NCBI GenBank assembly: GCA_963580285.1
Contig: OY757010.1
Location: forward strand, 72,816,738 to 72,880,737
Length of the DNA stretch: 64,000 nt
DNA from: Lucinisca nassula
Taxonomy: Eukaryota; Mollusca; Bivalvia; Lucinida; Lucinidae
Direction: 5' to 3'
The notes under the pieces were generated by a model. It saw nothing but the letters and a program-made list of their open reading frames with translations, searched no databases and was not told where the DNA came from. Positions 22,401-31,879 of the stretch are shown piece after piece; position 1 is the stretch's first letter; each line of letters opens with the position of its first letter. The translations under genes were made by a program, and so were the position numbers.

Positions 22401-24589
22401 GTAAAACCAAAGGGCCCAGGGGCGGGGGCATTTTTGGCACCAGCACTATAATTTGAACAAACTTGGTAGGGGTCCACTAGATGAAGCTTCATACCAAATA
22501 TCAAAGACCTGGGCCTTAGGGTTTCAGAGAAGAAGATTTTTAAAGATCTTCCCTATATAAACCCATGTAAAACCAAAGGGCCCCGGAGCGGGGGCATTTT
22601 TGGCCCCAGCACTATAATTTGAAAAATCTTGGTAGGGGTCCACTAGTTGAAGCTTCATACCAAAGATCAAAGACCTGGGCCTTGCGGTTTCAGAAGAAGA
22701 TTTTTGAAGATTTTCCCTATATTAGCCTTTGTAAAATCAAAGGGGCCCAGGGCGGGGGCATTTTTGGCCCCAGCATTATAATTTGAACAATCTTGGTAAG
22801 AATCCACTAGATGAAGCTTCAGACCAAATATCAATGACCTGGGCCTTACGGTTTGAGAGAAGAAGATTTTTAAAGATTTTCCCTATATAAGCCCATGTAA
22901 AACCAAAGGGCCCCGGAGCGGGGGCATTTTTGGCCCCGGCACTATAATTTGAACAATCTTGGTAGGGGTCCACTAGATGAAGCTTCAGACCAAATATCAA
23001 AGACCTGGGCCTTACGGTTTCAGAGAAGAAAATTTTTTTAAGATTTTCCCTATATAAGCACATGTAAAACCAAAGGGCCCCGGAGTGGGGGCATTTTTGG
23101 CCCCAGCACTATAATTTGAACAATCTTGGTGGGGGTCCACTAGATGAAGCTTCATACCAAATATCAAAGACCTGGGCCTTGCGGTTTCAGAGAAGAAAAT
23201 TTTAAAAGATTTTCCCTATGTAAGCCCACGTTAAACCAAAGGGCCCCGGAGCGGGGGCATTTTTGGCCCCAGCACTATAATTTGAACAATCTTGGTAGGG
23301 GTCCACTAGATGAAGCTTCATACCAAATATCAAAGACCTGGGCCTTGCGGTTTCAGAGAAGAAGATTTTTTAAGATTTTCCCTATATAAGCCCATGTAAA
23401 ACCAAAGGGCCCCGGGGCGGGGGCATTTTTGGCCCCAGCACTATAATTTGAACAATCTTGGTAGGGGTCCACTAGTTGAAGCTTCATACCAAATATCAAA
23501 GACCTGGGCCTTGTGGTTTCAGAGAAGAAGATTTTTAAAGATTTTCCCTATATTAGCCCATGTAAAATCAAAGGGGCCCGGGGCGGGGGCATTTTTGGCC
23601 CCAGCACTATAATTTGAACAATCTTGGTAGGGGTCCACTAGATGTAGCTTCAGACCAAATATCAAAGACCTGGGCCTTACTGTTTCAGAGAAGAAGATTT
23701 TTAAAGATTTTCCCTATATAAGCCCATGTAAAACCAAAGGGCCCCGGAGCGGGGGCATTTTTGGCCCCAGCACTATAATTTGAACAATCTTGGTAGGGGT
23801 CCACTAGATGAAGCTTCATACCAAATATCAAAGACCTGGGCCTTGCGGTTTCAGAGAAGAAGATTTTTTAAGGTTTTTTCCTATATAAGCCCATGTAAAA
23901 CAAAAGGGCCCCTGGGCGGGGGCATTTATTGGACCCAGCACTATAATTTGAACAATCTTCGTAGGGGTCCACTAGATGAAGATTCATACCAAATATCAAA
24001 GACCTGGGCCTTACGGTTACAGAGAAGAAGATTTTTAAAGATCTTCCCTATATAAGCCCATGTAAAACCCAAGGGCCCCGGAGCGGGGGCATTTTTGGCC
24101 CCAGCACTATAATTTGAACAATCTTGGTAGGGGTCTACTAGATGAAGCTTCATACCAAATATCAAAGACCTGGGCCTGGCGGTTTCAGAGAAGAAGATTT
24201 TTAAAGATTTTCCCTATACAAGCCCATGTAAAACCAAAGGGCCCAGGGGCGGGGGCATTTTTGGCCCCAGCACTATAATTTGAACAAACTTGGTAGGGGT
24301 CCACTAGATGAAGCTTCATACCAAATATCAAAGACCTGGGCCTTAGGGTTTCAGAGAAGAAGATTTTTAAAGATCTTCCCTATATAAACCCATGTAAAAC
24401 CAAAGGGCCCCGGAGCGGGGGCATTTTTGGCCCCAGCACTATAATTTGAAAAATCTTGGTAGGGGTCCACTAGTTGAAGCTTCATACCAAAGATCAAAGA
24501 CCTGGGCCTTGCGGTTTCAGAAGAAGATTTTTGAAGATTTTCCCTATATTAGCCTTTGTAAAATCAAAGGGGCCCAGGGCGGGGGCATT
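16490..24589 (+). mobile_element. Giant Helitron-like element, left part: 166-bp tandem array
   Basis: The 5' end reads AAGAGGGCCATGATGGCCC, a palindrome start similar to 7262. About 45 monomers follow, spaced 166 bp where intact (for example CACTATAATTT at 22941, 23107, 23273 and 23439). Each has ATTTGAACAATCTTGG, GGGGTCCACTAGATGAAGC, ACCAAATATCAAAGACCTGG, GGTTTCAGAGAAGAAG, CCCTATATAAGCCCATG and a GGGGGCATTTTTGGCCCC hairpin. A block starting at 19081 is repeated from 20698 (offset about 1,617 bp), and 22.1-22.76 kb recurs at 23.9-24.59 kb, so higher-order duplication built the array. The array is interrupted at 24589 by the DIRS element and resumes at 29500. Predicted ORFs with NNLGRGPLDEASYQ-type peptides are satellite translations. 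Confidence 0.85.
17265..17757 (+). mobile_element. Dispersed ~500-bp repeat (family R) inserted in the array
   Basis: It begins AGTAGAAGTAAAACAAAGAT and is nearly identical to 46147-46645, including CACCAAAGGGAAAGAAATAC, GGACAGTTACTTTCCCAC and AGAGGTGAGACAACGGTGAG. It interrupts a satellite monomer at CCCTATATAA; array sequence resumes as TATAAGTCTATG, so a short TATAAG-like duplication is possible. It encodes no protein. Divergent relatives lie at 60360-60530 (minus) and 62575-62830. Confidence 0.8.
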
Positions 24590-24745
24590 ATTTCGCGTAA
24601 GCCTTTAGCTCGCATGTATGACTTAGCAATCACTCTCGCAACGTCGAGATCGGCGCTCTTTTAAGCAAGTAAAGACTAAAAATCGATGACCCGATAATAA
24701 CCTTTACCTATAAAACCGGAAGTAACACGTTGTCAACTCATATTC
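24590..24745 (+). repeat. DIRS left inverted terminal repeat
   Basis: It starts ATTTCGCGTAAGCCTTTAGC. From GCATGTATGACTTAGCAATC onward it is the inverse of 29305-29450 with essentially no differences over ~125 bp. The outermost ~30 bp differ from the right repeat (TTCGCGTAAGCCTTTAGCTC against TTAAGTAAGCCGGAGGCGAG on the matching strand). Divergent ITR edges are normal for DIRS elements, where the internal complementary region templates them. Confidence 0.9.
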
Positions 24746-24889
24746 ATTCTTGCGGTCGAGAAGAATAGCTGTGTTTTTCGGCGTGGTAAGTTGATAGAAG
24801 GAAGCCTTTTGTGTTTATTTTGTTGCAATTTATTTGCTATTTCTCCAGTCAGCTTCGGACGTAGTCCAAGCTTAGTAATTTATTTGGAA

Positions 24890-26233
24890 ATGGCTGGCCG
24901 AGAGGACGACGTTCTTTCGTTAGTAGATTCGGACCATGAGGGTTCGGCCTCGGACTTTTCTGGCTTTGGTCCGAATGAAATTACAAAAAAGGGTGACGAC
25001 GTCACTAGTACAAAGGCTAGCACTTCTGCAAATAGTTCGTCGGGGACTAGAAAAAGTGACGCTGTCACAGAAAGAAACAAAAAAGGGCCAGGTAAGGCAA
25101 ATCCAAATTCTGCCAGTAAAAAAGGGAAAAATAAGGCTCATAGTCACAAGCATGACAAAGACAAGGGCAAGAAAAAGAAAAACAGCTCTTTTGATGTTGA
25201 CAATTTGTCACCTGAAGAAATTACTCAATTGAGAGAAATTCTGGGGTTCAATAATAGAGAACAGGATGAGCCCAGTGTTTTTGATTTATTTGGGGACGAA
25301 CCAGCAAATTTACACATTGAATGTGAGAATGAAGGCCCAGATAGTGATGTTGAGGTCGTTCCAAGTGCACCCTTGAGGTCGTTAGATGTTCAGTTAAAAC
25401 AGGCCTTGTTTGCTGATGATAATGAAAGCAAGGAAAATGAGCCTATACCTGAAGATATTTCATGGCAGTTACCAAAATTAAAAGCCCCTAAAAAGGGTCA
25501 GGCTGTTTCGCCTTCGTTAGCCTCCTTGATCAACACTGCATGTACTTCACAGTGTGAGGTTGATGATATTATCTCCAGGTATAAACTCCCTTCCAATTGT
25601 GATAAAATGAGTGCACCAGCTGTCAATCCTGAAATATGGACAGAGATTGCTAGAAAAGCACAAACATATGACAAGGCTTTTCAAGATATACAGACCCTCA
25701 TTGCTACAGGTATGGTGCCAATTATGAATTTGGTTAGTGTTTTGAAGTCCCATATGACGGAGGAAGCTAAATCCATGGTCTCGGATTCCATGACTTTATT
25801 GGGGCAAGCACAGTATAATATTTCTCTTAGGCGTCGGTATATGATTAGACCCAACCTAAAGAAAAAGTATGCTGCCCTCTGTAACATTGCCACACCTATA
25901 AGCTCCATGTTATTTGGGGATGATATAAATAAAGAAATTAAAAAATGTGACACCAGCATATCTGTGGCTAGGGATTATGGCCAGTTTGGAAATTTTAGAG
26001 GTCATAACAGGGGGCGAGCTAGAGGTAGAGGTTTTCCTTATAGAGGATATCACGCTGGTAATGTCAATCAGAGTTACGGAAACCAATATGCTGGCCGTGG
26101 ATATAATAGGTACCATCCATACTATCGGCATCCGTCAAACTATCGACAGGCTCAGACATATACACAGTTTCAGGGTCCAAAAAAGGGGACAAGGTCAGCC
26201 ACAGTGACCAGTCAGAACGACAATGTAGCTTAG
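24890..26233 (+). CDS. DIRS Gag-like protein, RG-rich C-terminus
   Basis: It is an intact 447-codon frame from the ATG at 24890 (MAGREDDVLSLVDSDHEG); the frame is open further upstream but without an ATG. The N-terminal third is acidic and Ser/Lys-rich with a basic KKGKNKAHSHKHDK stretch. The middle is helical with no recognised domain. The last ~70 residues are rich in RG, RGY and Tyr (FRGHNRGRARGRGFPYRGYH), a likely RNA-binding tail. It occupies the first-ORF position of DIRS elements. The downstream pol frame overlaps its 3' end in the -1 frame. Confidence 0.8.
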   Translation: MAGREDDVLSLVDSDHEGSASDFSGFGPNEITKKGDDVTSTKASTSANSSSGTRKSDAVTERNKKGPGKANPNSASKKGKNKAHSHKHDKDKGKKKKNSSFDVDNLSPEEITQLREILGFNNREQDEPSVFDLFGDEPANLHIECENEGPDSDVEVVPSAPLRSLDVQLKQALFADDNESKENEPIPEDISWQLPKLKAPKKGQAVSPSLASLINTACTSQCEVDDIISRYKLPSNCDKMSAPAVNPEIWTEIARKAQTYDKAFQDIQTLIATGMVPIMNLVSVLKSHMTEEAKSMVSDSMTLLGQAQYNISLRRRYMIRPNLKKKYAALCNIATPISSMLFGDDINKEIKKCDTSISVARDYGQFGNFRGHNRGRARGRGFPYRGYHAGNVNQSYGNQYAGRGYNRYHPYYRHPSNYRQAQTYTQFQGPKKGTRSATVTSQNDNVA

Positions 26234-26400
26234 GTGAGTTAAAACAGGTGAGTGGAAGGTTGAAGTTTTATCTTGATGTTTGGAAAACATTTACAAACGA
26301 CCCCTTTATTTTGAACGCTATTTCTGGCTATAAACTGGAGTTTGACAGTACTCCAATTCAGTTACAAGTTCCAAAGGAGATTCTTTTTAGTTCATTGGGA
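26191..26400 (+). pseudogene. DIRS pol, N-terminal segment (separate frame)
   Basis: The frame containing 26233-26235 reads SERQCSLGELKQVSGRLKFY and then LDVWKTF, the usual pre-RT leader of DIRS polymerases. It overlaps the Gag C-terminus, so expression would need an overlapping start or a -1 shift. It runs into TAA about 26 codons short of the RT conserved core. The reading continues in the next frame near 26390-26400 (EQIIVNEEVKSLI), indicating a one-base indel in this copy. Confidence 0.7.
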
Positions 26401-28273
26401 ACAGATCATTGTTAATGAAGAAGTGAAAAGTTTAATATCAAAAGGAGCCATTGTTCCAGCTAAAAATGAACCAGAGCAATTTATTTCTACACTATTTATT
26501 GTGCCAAAGCCAAATGGAAAATTTAGACCGGTTATCAATCTGAAGTTTTTGAATCAATTTGTATTTTACGAACATTTTAAACAGGAAACTTTTCCTGTAG
26601 TTTTGGACCTTGTTCAACGAAATGATTATTTCACGTCCCTTGATCTGTGTGATGCATACTTTAGTATTCCAGTTCATAGGGATTTTCAGTGTTTTTTGAA
26701 GTTCATTTGGCAAGGAAATATGTACAAATTTGTTTGCGTTCCATTTGGCTATTAAATGGCTCCCCGGTTGTTCACTAAAATCCTCAAGCCTATATTTGCC
26801 TGGTTTAGATATAATGCTTTTCGTTGCTCATATTATATAGATGATTCTATAAATATGGACAAGGATAAGGATATTTGTAAGAAACGTACCCTTTTAATGG
26901 CTGAAACAATGGAGTCTCTTGGTTTTCTGTTAAACAGACAAAAGTCCGTTTTAGAGCCATGTCAAAAAATAGTTTATTTTGGATATATTTTGGATTCGGT
27001 ATTATTTAAAGTTTTTCTTCCCGAGAAAAAAGTTCAAAAAATTAAGAATGCTGCAAAATTATTAATTATGTCAGAAAACGTAATTTTAAGATCTTTGGCT
27101 TCTTTTATTGGCTTGATTATAAATGCTTTTCATGCAATCTTGGAAGCTCCATTACATTACAGAGTGCTGGAGAGAGAAAAAATTCAGAATTTGGGGCCAT
27201 TAAAAGATTTTGATTGTTCCATTAAACTGTCTGAAGCCAGTCGGTCAGAACTGATCTGGTGGGTAGATAATGTAGATAGAAAGAATGGGAAGTCCATACG
27301 TCCGATAAAAGCTTCTGTCTTTATCCAAACTGATGCATCACTTAAGGGATGGGGTGCATTCAATGTTAAGTCTAGCTTATCCACTGGTGGCAGGTGGAAT
27401 GATGCCGAGGCTATTTTCCCCATTAATTATTTAGAGTTATTAGCTATTTTTTATGCTCTCCAAGCTTTCTGCTCAGATTTAAGGAACACCCATATCTCTG
27501 TTCAGTCTGACAGTACATGTGCTATTGCTTATATAAATAATATGGGAGGAATAGCCTCTATGAGAATGGATCAGTTAGCCATGGATATATGGCAGTGGTG
27601 TTTAGATAGGGAATTATTCATATCAGCCTCTTTCATTCCTGGAGTCTTGAATTCTGTGTCCGATTTCGCCTCTAGGAATTTTTCAGATTCTACTGAGTGG
27701 ATGCTAAAAAGAGATTTATTTCTTAGACTCTGTGAACAATCTTTCTATCCTGATGTTGACTTGTTTGCTTCTCGCATCAATTATCAGATAGAGAGATTTG
27801 TATCATGGTTCCCACAACCTGGAGCTTGGCGTTATGATGCTTTTTCCTTCTCTTGGAAAAGCCTTACACCATACATTTTTGCTCCTTTTACATTAATCAG
27901 TAGGATCTTGAATAAGATTGTGGAAGATAAAGTTGAAAAGGCTTTGTTGGTAGTTCCACACTGGTCTGCACAATCCTGGTTTCCTGTACTTTTACCATTA
28001 TTGGTTTCTTCTCCAATCAGGGTTCCAAGACACAGAGACCAGTTAACCCTACCTCACAATGGTCAGGTACATCCATTAGGAAACAGATTTTCTTTAGTTG
28101 GAGTAACTGTATCAGCAGATGTCTCCAGAAGAAGGGCTTATCTACAGACGTTATCGATACAATCAAGACGTCATGGCGTCAAGGCACAGAAAAACAGTAT
28201 TCGCTGGCATGGAGAAAGTGGTGTGTTTGGTGTTTTTCAAGACAAGTTAATCCGGTTTGTTCCTCTGAAGTGA
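26395..28273 (+). pseudogene. DIRS reverse transcriptase-RNase H, one internal stop
   Basis: The RT begins EEVKSLISKGAIVPAKNEPE and includes SLDLCDAYFSIPV (motif A Asp) and YIDDS at 26834-26848 (motif C). An in-frame TAA at 26753-26755 follows VPFGY, in the middle of motif B. RNase H follows: IQTDASLKGWGA (first Asp near 27332), NYLELLAIFYALQ (Glu) and QSDSTCAIAY (Asp). After it comes the FAPFTLISRILNKIV region usual in DIRS polyproteins. The last ~90 codons of this frame are probably not real coding, because the recombinase frame is already open there. One stop plus one frameshift means an inactive or recently disabled copy. Confidence 0.88.
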
Positions 28274-29061
28274 GTGTTTTAAATTATCTTCAGTTTCTAA
28301 CCCGATTGGGTAAGTCTTATAGTGTTATTAACACAAACAAGTCTATGCTTCTGCAAACATTGAAACTGTTAGGAAATTTATGGTGTGAAAACACTGTTTT
28401 TATAACCCGGTTTATGAAAGGGATGTTTAATAAAAATCCTCCTCGTCCTCGGTATAGTCAATGTTGGGATGTTTCTGTCGTGATCAAATATTTGCGTACT
28501 TTGTTTCCATTAGAAACATTAGATCTTAAGACGTTGACGTTAAAACTAGTAGCGTTAATTTCATTAGCTATAGCTCCTAGAGCTCAAACATTAACTGCCC
28601 TTAGGTTGGATGATATGATTGTTTTTGATGAAAAAATTATTTTTTCAGTGAAAGAATTATTAAAAACCTCTAAAGCAGGTAAATGTCAAAAAATTGAGAT
28701 TCCACATTTTAGTGAAGAGGTTCTCTGTGCCATGCATACTCTATTGTTTTATGTGGAAAAGACAAAGAATTTGCGTAAATGTCAACAATTACTTGTCTCT
28801 TATGTTTCGTATAAATCTGTGTCAACAAAAACCGTTGCAAGGTGGTTAAAGGAAGTTTTACAAAATTCTGGTATAGATACCAAAATTTTTAAAGCTCATT
28901 CCTTTAGAGGTGCAGCAGCTTCGGCTGCCTTTCATCGTGGTTGTTCATTGCAACAGATTTTGAAGACAGGGGATTGGTCTTCTGTGAAGAACTTTAAGAA
29001 GTATTATTTACACCCTGAGCCAGATACTGGTAATAGCTTTGCTCAGGCTGTTTTGTCTTAA
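28090..29061 (+). CDS. DIRS tyrosine recombinase
   Basis: The frame is open upstream of 28270 (where it has only a GTG) and reads GLSTDVIDTIKTSWRQGTEK then QYSLAWRKW, so the protein overlaps the 3' end of the RT frame by about 180 bp; the exact start is uncertain. Numbering from 28270, the catalytic set of tyrosine recombinases is visible: Arg104 (APRAQTL), His210 and Arg213 (HSFRGAAASAAF), Trp236 (GDWSS) and Tyr245 or Tyr246 (KKYYLHP). It would integrate the circular cDNA. The catalytic part is uninterrupted and ends at TAA 29059-29061. Confidence 0.88.
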   Translation, partial: FFSWSNCISRCLQKKGLSTDVIDTIKTSWRQGTEKQYSLAWRKWCVWCFSRQVNPVCSSEVSVLNYLQFLTRLGKSYSVINTNKSMLLQTLKLLGNLWCENTVFITRFMKGMFNKNPPRPRYSQCWDVSVVIKYLRTLFPLETLDLKTLTLKLVALISLAIAPRAQTLTALRLDDMIVFDEKIIFSVKELLKTSKAGKCQKIEIPHFSEEVLCAMHTLLFYVEKTKNLRKCQQLLVSYVSYKSVSTKTVARWLKEVLQNSGIDTKIFKAHSFRGAAASAAFHRGCSLQQILKTGDWSSVKNFKKYYLHPEPDTGNSFAQAVLS

Positions 29062-29131
29062 TTGATTTAAGATGTTATCACTTCAGTATTAAATAGTGTT
29101 GTTTGCCATTTTTGTTGATCTTTAAATATGC

Positions 29132-29256
29132 TAAGTCATACATGCGAGCTAAAGGCTTACGCGAAATAATGGACCCCTCATCCGAGCATTTGTGATGGAT
29201 GAGGGGCATTATTTAAGTAAGCCGGAGGCGAGCATGTATGATCCCTACCCTGTCAT
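29132..29256. repeat. DIRS internal complementary region
   Basis: Read in reverse complement it is the right element end (…CTTACTTAAATAAT, GCCCCTCATCC, GGATGAGGGGTCC) fused directly to the left end (ATTATTTCGCGTAAGCC). It is thus a stored copy of the circle junction. In the DIRS replication model this region bridges the two ends to circularise the cDNA. It contains the CCCCTCATCC and GGATGAGGGG arms also found at the right terminus. Confidence 0.9.
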
Positions 29257-29304
29257 TTTTTGCCCTCCCTGGGCTTTGATTACAACAAAAATGGCTTCAT
29301 TTTA

Positions 29305-29502
29305 AAATATGAGTTGACAACGTGTTACTTCCGGTTTTATAGGTAAAGGTTATTATCGGGTCATCGATTTTTAGTCTTTACTTGCTTAAAAGAGCGCCGA
29401 TCTCGACGTTGCGAGAGTGATTGCTAAGTCATACATGCTCGCCTCCGGCTTACTTAAATAATGCCCCTCATCCATCACAAATGCTCGGATGAGGGGTCCA
29501 TT
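29305..29502 (-). repeat. DIRS right inverted terminal repeat plus terminal hairpin
   Basis: It is inverse to 24590-24745, then extends beyond it with CCCCTCATCC (29464-29473) and GGATGAGGGG (29487-29496), a perfect 10-bp stem with a 13-nt loop, ending GTCC next to the ATT core. The extension is absent from the left end. Confidence 0.9.
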
Positions 29503-31032
29503 TTTGGCCCCAGCATTATAATTTGAACAATCTTGGTAAGAATCCACTAGATGAAGCTTCAGACCAAATATCAATGACCTGGGCCTTACGGTTTGAGAGA
29601 AGAAGATTTTTAAAGATTTTCCCTATATAAGCCCATGTAAAACCAAAGGGCCCCGGAGCGGGGGCATTTTTGGCCCCGGCACTATAATTTGAACAATCTT
29701 GGTAGGGGTCCACTAGATGAAGCTTCAGACCAAATATCAAAGACCTGGGCCTTACGGTTTCAGAGAAGAAAATTTTTTTAAGATTTTCCCTATATAAGCA
29801 CATGTAAAACCAAAGGGCCCCGGAGTGGGGGCATTTTTGGCCCCAGCACTATAATTTGAACAATCTTGGTGGGGGTCCACTAGATGAAGCTTCATACCAA
29901 ATATCAAAGACCTGGGCCTTGCGGTTTCAGAGAAGAAAATTTTAAAAGATTTTCCCTATGTAAGCCCACGTTAAACCAAAGGGCCCCGGAGCGGGGGCAT
30001 TTTTGGCCCCAGCACTATAATTTGAACAATCTTGGTAGGGGTCCACTAGATGAAGCTTCATACCAAATATCAAAGACCTGGGCCTTGCGGTTTCAGAGAA
30101 GAAGATTTTTTAAGATTTTCCCTATATAAGCCCATGTAAAACCAAAGGGCCCCGGGGCGGGGGCATTTTTGGCCCCAGCACTATAATTTGAACAATCTTG
30201 GTAGGGGTCCACTAGATGTAGCTTCAGACCAAATATCAAAGACCTGGGCCTTGTGGTTTCAGAGAAGAAGATTTTTAAAGATTTTCCCTATATTAGCCCA
30301 TGTAAAATCAAAGGGGCCCGGGGCGGGGGCATTTTTGGCCCCAGCACTATAATTTGAACAATCTTGGTAGGGGTCCACTAGATGTAGCTTCAGACCAAAT
30401 ATCAAAGACCTGGGCCTTACTGTTTCAGAGAAGAAGATTTTTAAAGATTTTCCCTATATAAGCCCATGTAAAACCAAAGGGCCCCGGAGCGGGGGCATTT
30501 TTGGCCCCAGCACTATAATTTGAACAATCTTGGTAGGGGTCCACTAGATGAAGCTTCAGACCAAATTTCAAAGACCTGCGCCTTACGGTTTCAGAGAAGA
30601 AGATTTTTAAAGATTGTTCCTATATAAGCCCCTGTAAAACCAAAGGGCCCCGGAGCGGGGGCATTTTTGGCCCGAGCACTATAATTTGAACAATCTTGGT
30701 AGGGGTCCACTAGATGAAGCTTCATACCAAATATCAAAGACCTGGGCCTTGTGGTTTCAGAGAAGAAGATTTTTTAAGTTTTTGGTGAAAAAAGTCTATT
30801 TTTGGCCCCAAAAACCAAGATGTGCAACGGACCGGAACCATTTGAACAACTTTGAAAGGGGACCACCTAAGGATCATTCCTGTGAAGTTTGGTCAAAATC
30901 CGATCAGTGGTTTAGGAGGAGATGTCGTTTAAAGAAATTGTTTACGGACGCACGGACGCACGGACGCACGACGGACGACGGACGAAAAGTGATCCCATAA
31001 GCTCACCTCGTCACTACGTGACGGTGAGCTAA
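29500..31032 (+). mobile_element. Giant Helitron-like element, right part and 3' terminus
   Basis: The array continues in phase after the DIRS element for ~8 monomers; 29500-30500 matches 22761-23760 closely. The last unit (30780-30930) is divergent but alignable (CCATTTGAACAACTTTGAAA, GTTTGGTCAAAATCCGATC, CAGTGGTTTAGGAGGAGATG). It leads into ACGGACGC-type repeats (30950-30985), the stem-loop AAGCTCACCTCGTCAC with GTGACGGTGAGCT (30999-31030), and CTAA (31029-31032). Start at 16490, microsatellite, hairpin and CTAA together define one ~14.5-kb element, about 9 kb without the insertions. Confidence 0.8.
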
Positions 31033-31876
31033 AAAGAAGAAAAGGGTGAAAAAAAAGGGAAAAAAAAAGGAATGAAAAACCAAAAATGAGGAAAAGTAAA
31101 AAAAATAAAAAAAATAAATAAATTCATTGCCAAAATGAAAAAGAAAGAAAAAGAAAAAAGAAAAAAGAACACACAAAAAAAAAAAAAATTCCATTCCTCG
31201 ACGGAGATTTGAACTCACGCCCCTCAGATTCATAGTCAACAATAGGATTTGTAGTCCAGCACTCTACATGTAACCACTACACTGGCAGTGATAATCAATA
31301 TATTTCATAAATTAAAGGAATAAATGCGCAGAAACTATTTAATGAGAATTGTTAACGGTCAATTTTTCGTTAAATGTTAACGCATTTTGTGTATTCACAA
31401 CACAAAACCTGCTTATTATGGTCGTTTATACATCAGTGCAGTTTCATCCAAATATTCCATATAGTAAAGGAATAAGTCCCCAAAAACCATTTAATCGGAA
31501 TTTTTAACGACCATAATTCCGTTAAATGTTAATGTATTTTGCCCATTTACAATCCCAAACCACTCATACCCAATGCCAATGTGTATACAAAATTTGAAGA
31601 AAATCCGTGAAAAAATATTCAAGTTATTGATCGGAAACGCCCCAAAACCCCTTATTTTGAACTAAAAAGGGCCATAACTCTGTCAAATGTTAACGGATTT
31701 TGCCCATTAACAATCCCATACCACTCATTCCCGATATATACATGTATGCAAAATTTGAAAAAAATTCGTTAAAAATTACTCAAGTTATCGATTGGAAATG
31801 GTGCGGACGGACGGACGGACAGACACCGGAGGGTATAACATAATATCCCACCACTATCGTGTGGTGGGGTATAAAA
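31033..31876. repeat. A-rich module with tRNA-like head (minus), ACGG tract and hairpin (complete copy)
   Basis: It directly follows CTAA, as at 16177. On minus it has A-box-like AGTGTAGTGGTTACATGT (near 31270) and B-box-like GTGAGTTCAAATCTCC (near 31205). Two diverged internal units (31440-31640 and 31660-31800) share CATTTTGCCCATTTACAATC-type sequence and AAAATTTGAAGAAAATCCGT. It ends GACGGACGGACGGACAGACA, then a hairpin (ATCCCACCAC, GTGGTGGGGTAT). It may be a SINE fused to a Helitron-like tail, or two nested elements. Confidence 0.65.
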
Positions 31877-31879
31877 ATT

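Larger units (their letters stand above)
24590..29502 (+). mobile_element. DIRS-type tyrosine-recombinase retrotransposon (4.9 kb), inserted in the 166-bp array
   Basis: The element carries Gag, RT-RNase H and tyrosine recombinase on plus, inverted terminal repeats, and an internal complementary region. The boundaries are exact because the same array segment exists unoccupied at 22.3-23.8 kb: the empty site GGGCGGGGGCATTTTTGG near 22750 appears as GGGGGCATT at 24581-24589 and CATTTTTGG at 29499-29507. ATT is therefore present at both junctions. This fits circle integration by tyrosine recombinase at an ATT/CATT core, with no endonuclease-type duplication. The polymerase frame has a frameshift and a stop, so this copy is probably non-autonomous now. 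Confidence 0.92.

Noticed and set aside
28270..29061. Independent start of the recombinase at 28270
   Set aside because: That codon is GTG; the frame is open upstream with family-typical sequence, so the true start lies earlier or the protein is made by overlap.
16490..31000. Repeated frames encoding NNLGRGPLDEASYQISKTWAL-type peptides
   Set aside because: They are translations of the 166-bp satellite, whose length is not a multiple of three; frames end within a few monomers.
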